This document shows positions 35,769 to 45,045 of a stretch of DNA of 64,000 nt, in pieces. Made by a program: the position numbers and the translations under genes. Below the pieces are notes generated by a model. The model ran no database searches. It was not told the origin of the DNA and saw nothing but the letters and a program-made list of their open reading frames with translations. Origin of the DNA: Pseudomonadota bacterium (lineage in GTDB: Bacteria; Myxococcota_A; Polyangia; Haliangiales; Haliangiaceae); the NCBI GenBank assembly GCA_022360315.1, contig JAKSDA010000012.1:1-64000 (forward strand), read 5' to 3'. The number at the start of each line of letters is the position of its first letter. Position 1 is the stretch's first letter.

Positions 35769-36247
35769 GGTGAGCTCCTGAGTCTGGATCGAGAAAATGC
35801 ACGAACCACGCCATCGGATGTAGCGACCGAGGCGCTGGCGACAGAAGGAGAGACTCGATCGAAATCGACCGGTGATGGGAAGTAGTCGGCAATCGAATCG
35901 GTGACAGGGCTGATCACACGACTCGCGCAAAATCTGCGCAGCTGTCGAAGTCGGGCCGGTCCTGACAAGGCGTATTCGGCCCGATCGAGTGGCGATCTCG
36001 CGCACCATTGCCGGTTGGAGCGATCCCCTCGTTGGTTTTCACCCCCGATCGGGGCAAGGGCGGCGAGAACGAGGCCACAACAGCGGTGGATGCTGCCGGC
36101 GAGGCCCTGCCACCGGGCGAAGGTTGGGCCACAAGAGAAGCCTGGGCGAAAAATTAGCGGGGTGATGATCGGTCGCCGCAAGTTTTGCGCGGTCGACATG
36201 GTAAACAGCCAGCAGAGTACGGCACGCTGATCGCATCTATCGTGAGC
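35769..36247. other. Divergent intergenic region, no gene seen
   Basis: 479 bp between the universal stress protein and NtrC-type genes. Open frames exist but extend the real genes upstream without homology. No sigma-54 site or strong inverted repeat was spotted. Confidence 0.45.
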
Positions 36248-37648
36248 ATGTCCGGTAAGGAACGGATACTAGTTGTCGATGACGAGGTGAATGCTCGCAC
36301 GGCTCTGGCCGAGCTATTGGGTGATGAGGGATACGAGGTGGAGACGGCGGCGGATGCGTTCAAGGCACTCGGCAAGTACGAAACCTTTGCGCCGCATCTC
36401 ATGTTGACCGATCTCAAGATGCCCGGCATGGATGGCATCGAGCTGATCAAGAAGATCCGCGCGGCCGATCATACCTGTGCCGTGGTGGTCATGACCGCCT
36501 TTGGTGCTGTGGACACCGCGATCGAAGCCATGCGGGCTGGTGCGTTCGAGTACTTGACCAAACCGCTCAACTTCGACGAGCTGCTCATGGTGCTCGAGCG
36601 GGCGCTGGATCAGGAGAAGCTGCGCGCCGAGACCCGGCATTTGCGGGCTCGAGTATCGGAGCGCTACAAGATCGGCAACATTGTCGGCTCGAGCCCGCCG
36701 ATGCAGAGGGTTTTTAAGGTCATCGAGCAGGTTGCGCCGTCGCGGGCTTCGGTTCTCATCACTGGCGAGAGCGGTACCGGCAAAGAGCTGGTTGCCGCTG
36801 CTCTGCACCAGCAGAGTCCGCGCAAAGACGGACCATTCATCAAGCTACACTGCGCAGCGCTGGCCGAGACTCTGCTCGAGAGCGAACTCTTCGGCCACGA
36901 ACGCGGCGCGTTCACCGGAGCCGTTTCGCGCCGCGACGGCCGGTTTCAGATGGCCCATGGAGGCACTCTATTTCTCGACGAGATCGGCGAGATTTCACCT
37001 GCGGTTCAGGTCAAGCTCTTGCGTTTTTTGCAGGAGCACGAATTCGAGCGCGTCGGCGGGTCGCAGACCATCAAGGTCGATGTGCGGGTGATTGCCGCGA
37101 CCAATCGCGACGTGGGCGACGAAGTGGCCCGCGGTGTGTTCCGCGAGGACCTCTACTATCGCCTCAATGTGGTCGGTATCGAAATGCCGGCGCTGCGCGA
37201 GCGGCGTTCTGACATTCCGCTTTTGGCCGAGCATTTTTTGCACCGCTACAATTCGGAAAACGGCAAGCAGCTATCCGGTTTTTCCCCGGCGGCGCTGGAT
37301 TTGATGCTCAGCTATCACTGGCCGGGCAATGTCCGTGAGCTCGAAAATGCCGTTGAACGCGCCGTGGTCATGGCCAACAGCGGAACCATCGAGCCCCAGC
37401 ATTTTCCGGCCGCCATCTCGCCAGCTCCGGTGCAGAGCGCGGTGCCCACAATCCCGGGCAGCAGCCTGGAAGAAATCGAGCGCTATGCGATTCTCTCTAC
37501 CCTGGAAGCGACGGGTGGTTCGACGTCCAGAGCGGCCGAGATCCTGGGCATCAGTGTACGCAAGATCCAGTACAAACTGCACGAATACAAGGCCGCGCCC
37601 AAATCGGACATCCAGGTGATCGCCGCTCGCGTCGAAGAAACCGAATAG
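36248..37648 (+). CDS. NtrC-family sigma-54-dependent response regulator
   Basis: A 466-residue regulator. The receiver (1-120) has acidic pocket DDE, phospho-acceptor Asp55 (LMLTDLKMPG) and Lys105. The AAA+ domain has Walker A GESGTGKE (173-180), the sigma-54 contact loop GAFTGA (220-225), Walker B GGTLFLDEIGE and the arginine fingers region FREDLYYRLNV. The C-terminal Fis-type helix-turn-helix is SRAAEILGISVRKIQYKLHEY. All elements needed to open sigma-54 promoters are intact. ATG 36248 is used; GTG 36242 is in frame. The cognate kinase is not adjacent. Such regulators are abundant in Myxococcota developmental and stress control. Confidence 0.95.
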   Translation: MSGKERILVVDDEVNARTALAELLGDEGYEVETAADAFKALGKYETFAPHLMLTDLKMPGMDGIELIKKIRAADHTCAVVVMTAFGAVDTAIEAMRAGAFEYLTKPLNFDELLMVLERALDQEKLRAETRHLRARVSERYKIGNIVGSSPPMQRVFKVIEQVAPSRASVLITGESGTGKELVAAALHQQSPRKDGPFIKLHCAALAETLLESELFGHERGAFTGAVSRRDGRFQMAHGGTLFLDEIGEISPAVQVKLLRFLQEHEFERVGGSQTIKVDVRVIAATNRDVGDEVARGVFREDLYYRLNVVGIEMPALRERRSDIPLLAEHFLHRYNSENGKQLSGFSPAALDLMLSYHWPGNVRELENAVERAVVMANSGTIEPQHFPAAISPAPVQSAVPTIPGSSLEEIERYAILSTLEATGGSTSRAAEILGISVRKIQYKLHEYKAAPKSDIQVIAARVEETE

Positions 37649-37792
37649 AAGCCAGCCCTGTTGCGGTATTTTTGCCCCGCACCGACCAGCCGATTGTCCG
37701 ACGCGCTTGCCACGCTGGCCGAAAAGCACAATATGATCGCTTTCTCGTCGGCCTCCAAGGCGGCGAGAGCCACACGAGAAGAGCAAACATCC

Positions 37793-38650
37793 ATGCCTTA
37801 CGAGACCCTGATCACCAGTGATGAACTGCAACCGAACCTCGACAATCCCGATTGGGCGGTCGTCGATTGTCGTTTTTCGCTCAAGGATACCAACCAGGGC
37901 CGGCGGTTGTACGAGCACAGCCATATTCCCGGCGCTCTCTATGCCCATCTGGACGAGGATCTCTCTGGCCCGATCGTGGCCGGCCAGACCGGTCGCCATC
38001 CGCTGCCAGATGTGGAGACGTTTGCTCGCACTCTGTCGAACTGGGGCATCGATGACAGGGTACAGGTGGTGGCCTACGATGATATGGGCGGGTCGATCGC
38101 CGCGCGATTATGGTGGATGGTGCGCTGGATGGGTCACACCGCAGTGGCGGTACTCGACGGCAGCTGGGCGGGGTGGCAAGCCGGCCAGTATCCGGTACAG
38201 AGCACCGCGACTGCGCGCCCTGCCCGGGAATTTTCGGCCCGGCCGCGGCCGGGTATGGCGGTCGATGGCACCGATGTGCTCGCCATGCGGCAAAACCCGG
38301 ACTACCGTCTTTTCGACGCTCGCAATGCGGGGCGTTTTCGAGGCGAGAACGAAACCATCGACCCGGTCGGCGGCCATATCCCCGGTGCGATTTCTGCACC
38401 CTTTGCCGACAATCTCGATGCCCGGGGTTATTTTCGCTCGAGCGCGGCACTGCGCAGTCACTTCGACCGCATCGTCGAGGGGATACCGGCCGAACAGGCG
38501 ATCTTTTACTGCGGCTCTGGGGTAACAGCGGCCCACAGTGTTCTCGCCATGACCCATGCAGGGCTGGACGGAGCAAAACTGTACGTCGGTTCGTGGAGCG
38601 AGTGGATCGCCAGGCCCGAGACCAGACATCTGGTGGCGACCGACGAGTGA
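37793..38650 (+). CDS. Sulfurtransferase, 3-mercaptopyruvate type
   Basis: A 285-residue protein with two rhodanese domains. The first is the inactive-type half (VDCRFSLKDTNQGRRLYEHSHIPGA). The second has the active-site loop CGSGVTA in AIFYCGSGVTAAHS. CGSGVTA favours 3-mercaptopyruvate over thiosulfate (CRKGVTA) as donor, as in SseA; that is family knowledge. ATG 37793 is chosen from domain alignment; the frame is open 132 bp more without homology. Cytosolic. Converges on the ATP-grasp gene. Confidence 0.92.
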   Translation: MPYETLITSDELQPNLDNPDWAVVDCRFSLKDTNQGRRLYEHSHIPGALYAHLDEDLSGPIVAGQTGRHPLPDVETFARTLSNWGIDDRVQVVAYDDMGGSIAARLWWMVRWMGHTAVAVLDGSWAGWQAGQYPVQSTATARPAREFSARPRPGMAVDGTDVLAMRQNPDYRLFDARNAGRFRGENETIDPVGGHIPGAISAPFADNLDARGYFRSSAALRSHFDRIVEGIPAEQAIFYCGSGVTAAHSVLAMTHAGLDGAKLYVGSWSEWIARPETRHLVATDE

Positions 38651-38748
38651 TACAGTCTCACTTGGTCCGAGAGACACGTGCGCGACATGGTCTGACCGCA
38701 ACCTGCCGGTCTCGATTGTCGGCCTCGGTGTCGGTTCCCGGGGGCAGG

Positions 38749-40209
38749 TCACTCGACTGGCTTGGGCGGTTCGACTGGCTCGGGCGGTTCGGCCCGATCT
38801 GACTCCTGAGCAGAGTCGGGCGAACTGACAGAAATCTGTAGTGATACTCCTGGGGCTGGCAGTCCGACCGGGCCGGAAAGGACCGGGACCGACTCTGGGT
38901 GAGCGACCGGATTTGGCTCTGCGATGAGCGCACGTTGGCAGACCAGCCTGGCGATCTCGGCGATCAAGCCCGAAAAACCGCGATCGGTGTACTCGCATGC
39001 GCTGCGAAATACCGAGTCCGATCCCAGTTCAAAGGTGGCCCGGACATCGGTGATATAGGGCCGGCCCTCGTAATCGAGATGAAAGTCGATCTGGGCGGCA
39101 TCGCGGCAGCCCATGACGCGAAATGCGCGCCGGGCCAGCTGGCGCACCTGATCGGCTGTGGCGTAGTCCAGTTGGGCCAGCACCCATGGCTGCTCCCCGG
39201 CCGCCGAGTTGTCCTCTTGCTCGTCTTCTCCGAGCTCGACCAGAGGCAAGACCTCGACCACCCGATTGCCGATCACCACGGCATGGAGTCGCCGGCACTC
39301 GATGTACTCCTCGACCAGATAGGGCAATTCAAACTCCTTGAACAGCTCCGCGCAGCGGTTGATGAGCTGGTTCTGGTCGTGAATGGGCCGCTCGGACCCC
39401 TCCTCGTCGTAGAGATCGTCAAACGCCTGAGTGACCACCACCGGAAAACGAAAATGACCGGTGTCTGGAATGACGTTGATGTCGCGAATGACCTCGAAAC
39501 GCGGTACCGAAATTCCCCCGTCGGCAAGCAACACGCGAGTGCGTGCACGATCCTGGCAGATGGCCAGGCAGGTCGGGTCCGAGCCGGTATACGGGATCGC
39601 CAGTAAATCGAGATAAGCTGCCACTGCCGCGTGCCGCGTGTTGTCGCCCTCGAACTCGTCGACCAGATTGAAGATCAGCGCAGGTCGCTCGACGATCATG
39701 GCGTCCACGATGCGGGTGATGTCGTCCTCGATGTCGATCGATGCCACGGCAAACCCGGCCTGCTCGAGCGCTTTCTCGACGTCGTCGACCACCGCGTTAT
39801 GGCCGGACGACCTGACCTGGCTGGGCTCGCCGAGCTCGCCAGACCTGCCAGGAGCTTCGGCTGCCGCTTCAGGCGGTGGCGCAAGAGCCGGGTCACCCGG
39901 GCCAGGACCGGGCCGGGCCGCAGAGGCGGAGGGGGCCGGTACACCGTGGACCGGAGCGGCCGATCCGACCGCCTCGACTCCGCGGCCCGCCTCGGCAACA
40001 CCGGCGAGCTCTTTGCTGGCAGCGGCAGGCCTTTGGCCGGTCTGTGCTGCCAGCTCGATCCGCTCGGTGGCTGTCCGGTCCCGCTCTTGTTCGCCGGGCC
40101 TGGCCGCAGTGGAGCTCGACTCGGGGGATACTGGCGGCTCCTCGCGTGCGTTCCACAGGATCAGTACCCGAACAGGATCGGTTTTTGGTGGCCTTGTCGC
40201 GTCACTCAT
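38749..40209 (-). CDS. ATP-grasp protein of the D-Ala-D-Ala ligase type with a long Pro/Ala insert
   Basis: A 486-residue protein. The start VRVLILWNAREE is the first beta strand of the preATP-grasp fold. About 110 residues of low-complexity Pro/Ala/Gly/Glu then interrupt it before the next structured part, VDDVEKALEQAGFAVASIDI. The ATP-grasp core follows: FNLVDEFEGDNTRHAAVAAYLDLLAIPYTGSD, LPYLVEEYIECRRLH and the metal-ligand region AAQIDFHLDYEGRPYITDV. It probably ligates an amino or carboxyl compound with ATP, but the substrate is unknown. The C-terminus ends in repeated PEPVEPPKPVE, made by an 18-bp tandem duplication beside the stop. Divergent from the SDR gene. Confidence 0.82.
   Translation of the reverse strand: MSDATRPPKTDPVRVLILWNAREEPPVSPESSSTAARPGEQERDRTATERIELAAQTGQRPAAASKELAGVAEAGRGVEAVGSAAPVHGVPAPSASAARPGPGPGDPALAPPPEAAAEAPGRSGELGEPSQVRSSGHNAVVDDVEKALEQAGFAVASIDIEDDITRIVDAMIVERPALIFNLVDEFEGDNTRHAAVAAYLDLLAIPYTGSDPTCLAICQDRARTRVLLADGGISVPRFEVIRDINVIPDTGHFRFPVVVTQAFDDLYDEEGSERPIHDQNQLINRCAELFKEFELPYLVEEYIECRRLHAVVIGNRVVEVLPLVELGEDEQEDNSAAGEQPWVLAQLDYATADQVRQLARRAFRVMGCRDAAQIDFHLDYEGRPYITDVRATFELGSDSVFRSACEYTDRGFSGLIAEIARLVCQRALIAEPNPVAHPESVPVLSGPVGLPAPGVSLQISVSSPDSAQESDRAEPPEPVEPPKPVE
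38753..38788. repeat. 18-bp tandem repeat at the ATP-grasp 3' end
   Basis: Two near-identical 18-bp units (one mismatch), directly before the minus-strand stop at 38749-38751, encode the PEPVE/PKPVE tail. Confidence 0.7.
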
Positions 40210-40295
40210 CGTCTACCTGGAGGTATTCTCGGTCCGGGCCCGGATCTAACGCGGCCGGCGCTCGATGGCAAACCGCACGACAAAGAGATAGCTTT

Positions 40296-40997
40296 ATGAT
40301 CACCGAGTTCGAGGGCAAGCACATCGTTGTTACCGGGGCAAGCGGCGGGCTGGGTACCGCTGTGGTGCAAGCCGTGCTCGATGCAGGCGCGACGTGCCAC
40401 CTTCCCTTTATCGAGGGCCGGACCGCGGATTACTTGCCGTGGTCGCAGCACGGGCGAGTCACTATCACCCACAGCATGGATCTGACCGACGAAGTCGAGA
40501 TCGAACGCTTCTACAGCGCACTGCCCGAGTTGTGGGCGTCCATCCATCTGATTGGCGGATTTTCCATGGCCCCGCTTACCGAAACTTCGCTCGCCGACTT
40601 CGAACACATGCTGGCGCTCAACGCCAAGACGTGTTTTTTGAGCTGCCGCGAAGCGGTCAAGAGCATGCGCAAGACCGGGGACGGCGGCCGTATCGTCAAT
40701 GTGACTGCGCGGCCAGTTCTCGAGCCGACCGCCGGCATGCTGGCCTACTCGGTGTCCAAGGCGGCAGTGGCGGCTCTCACCCAATCTCTGGCGGTCGAGC
40801 TCCAGAACGAGCACATCCTGGTCAATGCGGTGGTTCCGTCGATCATCGACACCCCGAGAAACCGCGAGGCCATGCCCGACGCGGATCACGATACCTGGCC
40901 CAAGCCCGAACAGCTGGCGCAAAGCATTCGCTTTCTCGCCTCGCCACAAAATCATCTCACGTCGGGTTCGCTGGTTCCGGTCTACGGTCGGGCCTGA
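40296..40997 (+). CDS. Short-chain dehydrogenase/reductase family protein
   Basis: A 233-residue Rossmann protein with the cofactor motif VTGASGGLG and the YSVSK active Tyr/Lys. The position normally held by the catalytic Ser, 13 residues before the Tyr, is Ala (NVTARPVLEP); a Thr lies one residue before it. The enzyme may be altered or weak, or use that Thr. It heads a tight rightward set (26 bp to the aminotransferase) that includes glnS. Preferred cofactor and substrate are not readable. Confidence 0.88.
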   Translation: MITEFEGKHIVVTGASGGLGTAVVQAVLDAGATCHLPFIEGRTADYLPWSQHGRVTITHSMDLTDEVEIERFYSALPELWASIHLIGGFSMAPLTETSLADFEHMLALNAKTCFLSCREAVKSMRKTGDGGRIVNVTARPVLEPTAGMLAYSVSKAAVAALTQSLAVELQNEHILVNAVVPSIIDTPRNREAMPDADHDTWPKPEQLAQSIRFLASPQNHLTSGSLVPVYGRA

Positions 40998-41023
40998 TCC
41001 GGACGCCCCTGGAGACCGTCGTG

Positions 41024-42232
41024 ATGGATTGGAAATCGCGCCCCAGCAGCCGCATTCGGGCCATCGGACGCTCGGATGTCGCCGACATCTTGAAGCTGTC
41101 CGAGCGTCCCGAAATCATCTCGTTCGCCGGTGGGCTGCCGGATCCCGACACGTTTCTCGTCGACGAGATCGCGCGCGTGGCCGCCGAGGTGTTGACCGAC
41201 ACGGGTCGGGCTGCGCTCGGTTACGGCCCCACGCCCGGAATCACTCCGATGCGCGAGTGGCTGGCCGAGCGGATGACCGGCTGGGGACGTCCCACCCGGG
41301 TCGCCGAGACTCTGGTGACCACCGGTGGTATCGCGGCCCTGGACCTTTTGGCCGGTGTATTGGTCGATCCCGGCGATGTCGTGGTGGTCGGCGAACCGGC
41401 GTATCTGGCCGCCTTGCACGTGTTTCGCAGTTATCGCTCGCAATTTGCCGGAGTCGAGGTGGACCAGCTCGGCATGGTGCCAGACTCGCTCGAGACCGCG
41501 CTCGCCGAGTTGCAGCACCGCGGGGTCAAACCGGCCTTGATCTACACAGTGCCGTCGTTCCAGAACCCCAGCGGGGCAACCCTGCCCGGCGACCGGCGGC
41601 GTCAGCTGGTCGACATCGCAGCTCGGTTTGGCGTGCCCATTGTCGCCGACGAGGCCTATCGCGATCTGCGCTTCGAGGGCACGTCGCCGCCGCTCCTGTC
41701 TGCGCTCGACCCCGACAACGCGATCCACATCAATACGTTCTCCAAGTTTTTTAATCCGGGCATGCGGCTGGGCTGGATCACGGCCCCGGCTGCGCTGATC
41801 GAGCCGTTGATCGTGGCCAAGCAGACCCAGGATCAATGCTCCAGTACCCTGGGCCAATACATGTGTCGAGCCTTTGCCCGGCATGGTTTTGTCGACCGAC
41901 AGATCGCCCGGGCGATCGAGATCTACACCAGAAAACGCGACGCCATGGTGCGCGCACTGCGCACTCATATGCCGCCCGGGGTTACGTTTACTCGCCCCGA
42001 AGGCGGTTTCTATGTGTGGCTCACCCTGCCCCCGGGCATCGACTCCGGCGCGCTTCTCGACACCGCCATCAACCGCGAAAACGTCGCCTATGTACCGGGC
42101 TCGTCGTTCTTTCACCACAGCGAAGGCCAGCGCCATCTGCGCCTCTGTTACAGCTACGTCGCCGAAACCACCATCGACGAAGGGATCGCGCGGCTGGCTG
42201 GGCTGCTCGGCCACGCTCTTGACAACCTCTGA
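41024..42232 (+). CDS. PLP-dependent aminotransferase (class I/II)
   Basis: A 402-residue fold-type I enzyme related to 2-aminoadipate/aromatic transaminases of the LysN/MocR-domain family. Features are ISFAGGLPDPDTF, the PLP-lysine motif NTFSKFFNPGMRLGW, VPSFQNPSGATL, VADEAYRDLRFEG and the C-terminal GGFYVWLTLP. ATG 41024 has GGAG about 12 bp upstream; GTG 41021 is directly before it. It lies 12 bp before glnS, so is likely co-transcribed. Amino donor unknown. Confidence 0.9.
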   Translation: MDWKSRPSSRIRAIGRSDVADILKLSERPEIISFAGGLPDPDTFLVDEIARVAAEVLTDTGRAALGYGPTPGITPMREWLAERMTGWGRPTRVAETLVTTGGIAALDLLAGVLVDPGDVVVVGEPAYLAALHVFRSYRSQFAGVEVDQLGMVPDSLETALAELQHRGVKPALIYTVPSFQNPSGATLPGDRRRQLVDIAARFGVPIVADEAYRDLRFEGTSPPLLSALDPDNAIHINTFSKFFNPGMRLGWITAPAALIEPLIVAKQTQDQCSSTLGQYMCRAFARHGFVDRQIARAIEIYTRKRDAMVRALRTHMPPGVTFTRPEGGFYVWLTLPPGIDSGALLDTAINRENVAYVPGSSFFHHSEGQRHLRLCYSYVAETTIDEGIARLAGLLGHALDNL

Positions 42233-42244
42233 CACGAGCTACCT

Positions 42245-44083
42245 ATGACCAAGCAATCGGGCAAGGACGCCAGCAACACCACCACCAGGGCCGCGGATAC
42301 GCCGCGCGCCGAGGACAGGGCCGACGATGGGCCGTCCAATTTCGTCCGCGAGATCATCGCCGACGACGTGGCCAGGGGCAGGCAGGGCGGCCGGGTGGCG
42401 ACCCGGTTTCCGCCCGAGCCCAACGGGTATTTGCATATCGGGCATGCCAAGTCGATCTGCCTCAACTTCGGCATGGCTGAAGAGTTTGGTGGCACCTGCA
42501 ATCTGCGCTTTGACGATACCAACCCGGCGGCCGAAGACATCGAGTATGTCGAGTCGATCCAGGCGGATGTGCGCTGGCTCGGTTTTGATTGGGATGACCG
42601 ACTGTATTTTGCTTCGGATTACTACGACAAGTTGTACCGGTATGCGGTGTATCTGATCGAAGAGGGCAAGGCCTACGTCGATGGCCTGAGCCCGGACCAG
42701 ATCCGCGAATACCGGGGCAACTACTACACCAAGGGCAAGCACAGCCCCGACCGAGACCGTCCCATCGAGGAAAACCTCGTCATGTTCGAACGCATGAAAC
42801 AGGGCGAGTTTGCCGATGGCCAGTACGTTTTGCGGGCCAAAATCGACATGGCGTCGCCCAACTTGAATATGCGCGACCCGCCTATCTACCGGATTCGCAA
42901 AATGTCGCACCACCGCACCGGCGACACCTGGTGCATCTATCCTATGTACGATTTTACCCACGGTCTATCGGATCAGATCGAGGGCATCACGCATTCGATT
43001 TGCACACTCGAGTTCGAAGATCACCGGCCGTTATACGACTGGTTTCTCGACCAGCTCGAACCAGTTCTCGACGGCGATATCCGGCCCCAGCAGATCGAGT
43101 TTGCCCGACTCAATCTGACCTATACCGTGATGAGCAAGCGCAAGCTTTTGCAGCTGGTCCGCGACGGACACGTGCGCGGCTGGGACGATCCGCGCATGCC
43201 GACTCTGGTGGGTATGCGCCGGCGCGGCTTCACGGCCGAGGCGCTGCGCAGGTTTTGCGACCGCATTGGCGTGGCCAAACGCGACGGCGTGGTCGATGTC
43301 GCCCTTCTCGAGCATGCCTTGCGCGAGCACCTCAATGCCACATCGCCGCGCGTGATGGGCGTTTTGCGCCCGCTCAAAGTGGTCATCGAAAACTTTCCCG
43401 AGGGCCAGGTCGAAGAGTTCGACGCTCCCTACCATCCCGAGGATCCCGGCTACGGTTCGCGCAAAGTGCCGTTTACCCGCGAGATCTATATCGAGCGTGA
43501 CGATTTTCGCGAGGATCCGCCCAAAAAGTGGTTTCGCCTGGCCGCTGGCCGCGAGATTCGACTGCGCTATGCCTGCCTGATCACCTGCGTGGACGTCATC
43601 AAGGATCCATCCGGCCAGGTGGTCGAGTTGCGCTGCACCTGGGATCCGCAGTCGCGTGGGGGCACCTCGCCCGACGGGCGCAAAGTGCGCGGCACCTCGC
43701 ACTGGGTATCCGCCGATCATTCCGTTGCCGCCGAGGTCAGGTTATACGACCGCCTGTTCACCCAGGAGAACCCCCTCGATCTCGAAGAGGGCCAGGATTT
43801 TACCGACCTCATCAACCCGGATTCGCTCGAGGTCTTGACCGATTGCCGGGTCGAGCCCAGCCTGGCCGGGGCCGCGCCGGAGAGTCGCTATCAGTTCGAG
43901 CGACTGGGCTATTTCTGCGTCGATGCCGATTCCACCGACCAGCGCCTGGTATTCAATCGGACCATCTCGCTGCGCGATTCGTGGGCCAAGCTCGAAAAGA
44001 AACTCGACAAGCAGCCGGCCAGGAAAGCAAAAAACAAAAAACCAACCACTGCGTCCAAGGGTGCCTCCACGTCGAAATCGTAG
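42245..44083 (+). CDS. glnS: Glutamine-tRNA ligase
   Basis: A 612-residue class I synthetase. [20 protein letters not shown] carries the HIGH motif, and VMSKRK is the GlnRS version of KMSKS. The [16 protein letters not shown] block and the two C-terminal beta-barrel anticodon domains are complete. About 35 extra residues at the N-terminus (Thr/Asp/Arg-rich) and a Lys/Thr-rich tail extend the usual 550-residue length. Its presence indicates direct glutaminylation, although some bacteria also keep GatCAB. Fourth from the end of a compact rightward set. Confidence 0.96.
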   Translation: MTKQSGKDASNTTTRAADTPRAEDRADDGPSNFVREIIADDVARGRQGGRVATRFPPEPNGYLHIGHAKSICLNFGMAEEFGGTCNLRFDDTNPAAEDIEYVESIQADVRWLGFDWDDRLYFASDYYDKLYRYAVYLIEEGKAYVDGLSPDQIREYRGNYYTKGKHSPDRDRPIEENLVMFERMKQGEFADGQYVLRAKIDMASPNLNMRDPPIYRIRKMSHHRTGDTWCIYPMYDFTHGLSDQIEGITHSICTLEFEDHRPLYDWFLDQLEPVLDGDIRPQQIEFARLNLTYTVMSKRKLLQLVRDGHVRGWDDPRMPTLVGMRRRGFTAEALRRFCDRIGVAKRDGVVDVALLEHALREHLNATSPRVMGVLRPLKVVIENFPEGQVEEFDAPYHPEDPGYGSRKVPFTREIYIERDDFREDPPKKWFRLAAGREIRLRYACLITCVDVIKDPSGQVVELRCTWDPQSRGGTSPDGRKVRGTSHWVSADHSVAAEVRLYDRLFTQENPLDLEEGQDFTDLINPDSLEVLTDCRVEPSLAGAAPESRYQFERLGYFCVDADSTDQRLVFNRTISLRDSWAKLEKKLDKQPARKAKNKKPTTASKGASTSKS

Positions 44084-44093
44084 CGAGCGGCCT

Positions 44094-44942
44094 TTGCCTA
44101 CCCCCGCACCACCCGACCACTCTGCTCCGCGGTCCGGCGCGGTCTGGCACAATCGAATCTACTACGAGAAAGACGCAGTCGGGCGGGATGACTACTGGCG
44201 CAAGATGGCTGCGCCGCGCCATCGGGTTGCCGTGCTGCGCGACGAGATCGTCCGCACGCGGCCGACTGCAGCGATCGATCTCGGTTGCGGAAACGGTGCG
44301 TTTCTCGCCGAACTGGCCCGCCGAGTTTCCGGCCTGCGGCTGGCCGGAGTGGATCTCTCGGAGCGTCAGATCGCGCGCAATCGCGCTGATATGCCCGGAT
44401 TCGAATGGCACGCGGCCGACCTCGAACAGCCGCTGTCCAACTGCGAGGAGCTGGTCGGTCGATTTGACGCCGTGATCGCCAGCGAGATCGTCGAACATCT
44501 CGACCACCCCGATCGCATGCTGCGCAATGCTCTGGCCGTGGCCCGACCCGGGCGTGGCCGGCTTTTTCTATCCACCCAGAGTGGTCCTGTCCGCGAAACC
44601 GAACGGCGAGTCGGCCACCGCCGGCATTACCAAAAAAGCGAGTTGCGCGCACTTTTGCGCAAATCCGGCTGGCTCCCGCTGCGGGTCTGGAACACCGGGT
44701 TTCCCTTTCACGATCTGTCCAAGTGGTACGCCAACCGAAATCCCGACGCCGCCATGGAGCGCTTCGGCAGCAATGCCTACGGCTGGTCCGAAAATCTGAT
44801 CTGTACAGCCCTTCGATTGGCGTTTCGCCTCAACTCATCCCGCTGCGGCGCCCAGCTTTTTGCCGTCGCCGTCGCGGGTCGCGATGCCGTCGCGGGCGGC
44901 TCAGGCCAAGAACGAGCCGCTGCCGCCGCCGGGCCGACGTGA
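44094..44942 (+). CDS. SAM-dependent methyltransferase
   Basis: A class I methyltransferase of about 282 residues. Motif I is AAIDLGCGNGAFLAELARR, with GVDLSERQI (motif II), FDAVIASEIVEHLDHPDRML (the family post-II and III region) and GRGRLFLSTQSG. This places it near Hen1/UbiG-like enzymes. The start is uncertain: TTG 44094 lies 11 bp after the glnS stop, and the frame has no ATG before ATG 44202, which would clip the N-terminal helix (VWHNRIYYEKD). The Ala/Gly-rich C-terminus is probably disordered. Substrate unknown; the neighbouring P450 suggests tailoring of a small molecule. Confidence 0.82.
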   Translation: MPTPAPPDHSAPRSGAVWHNRIYYEKDAVGRDDYWRKMAAPRHRVAVLRDEIVRTRPTAAIDLGCGNGAFLAELARRVSGLRLAGVDLSERQIARNRADMPGFEWHAADLEQPLSNCEELVGRFDAVIASEIVEHLDHPDRMLRNALAVARPGRGRLFLSTQSGPVRETERRVGHRRHYQKSELRALLRKSGWLPLRVWNTGFPFHDLSKWYANRNPDAAMERFGSNAYGWSENLICTALRLAFRLNSSRCGAQLFAVAVAGRDAVAGGSGQERAAAAAGPT

Positions 44943-45045
44943 ACGTTACCACCTGGCGGCGAGGTAGGATTTCCTGCCCGGGCCGATGAGCGTAACGCCA
45001 GTCCCCGGCTCGAAATGTCGGGCGTTTGGTGCTAGCGTTGCGGAC

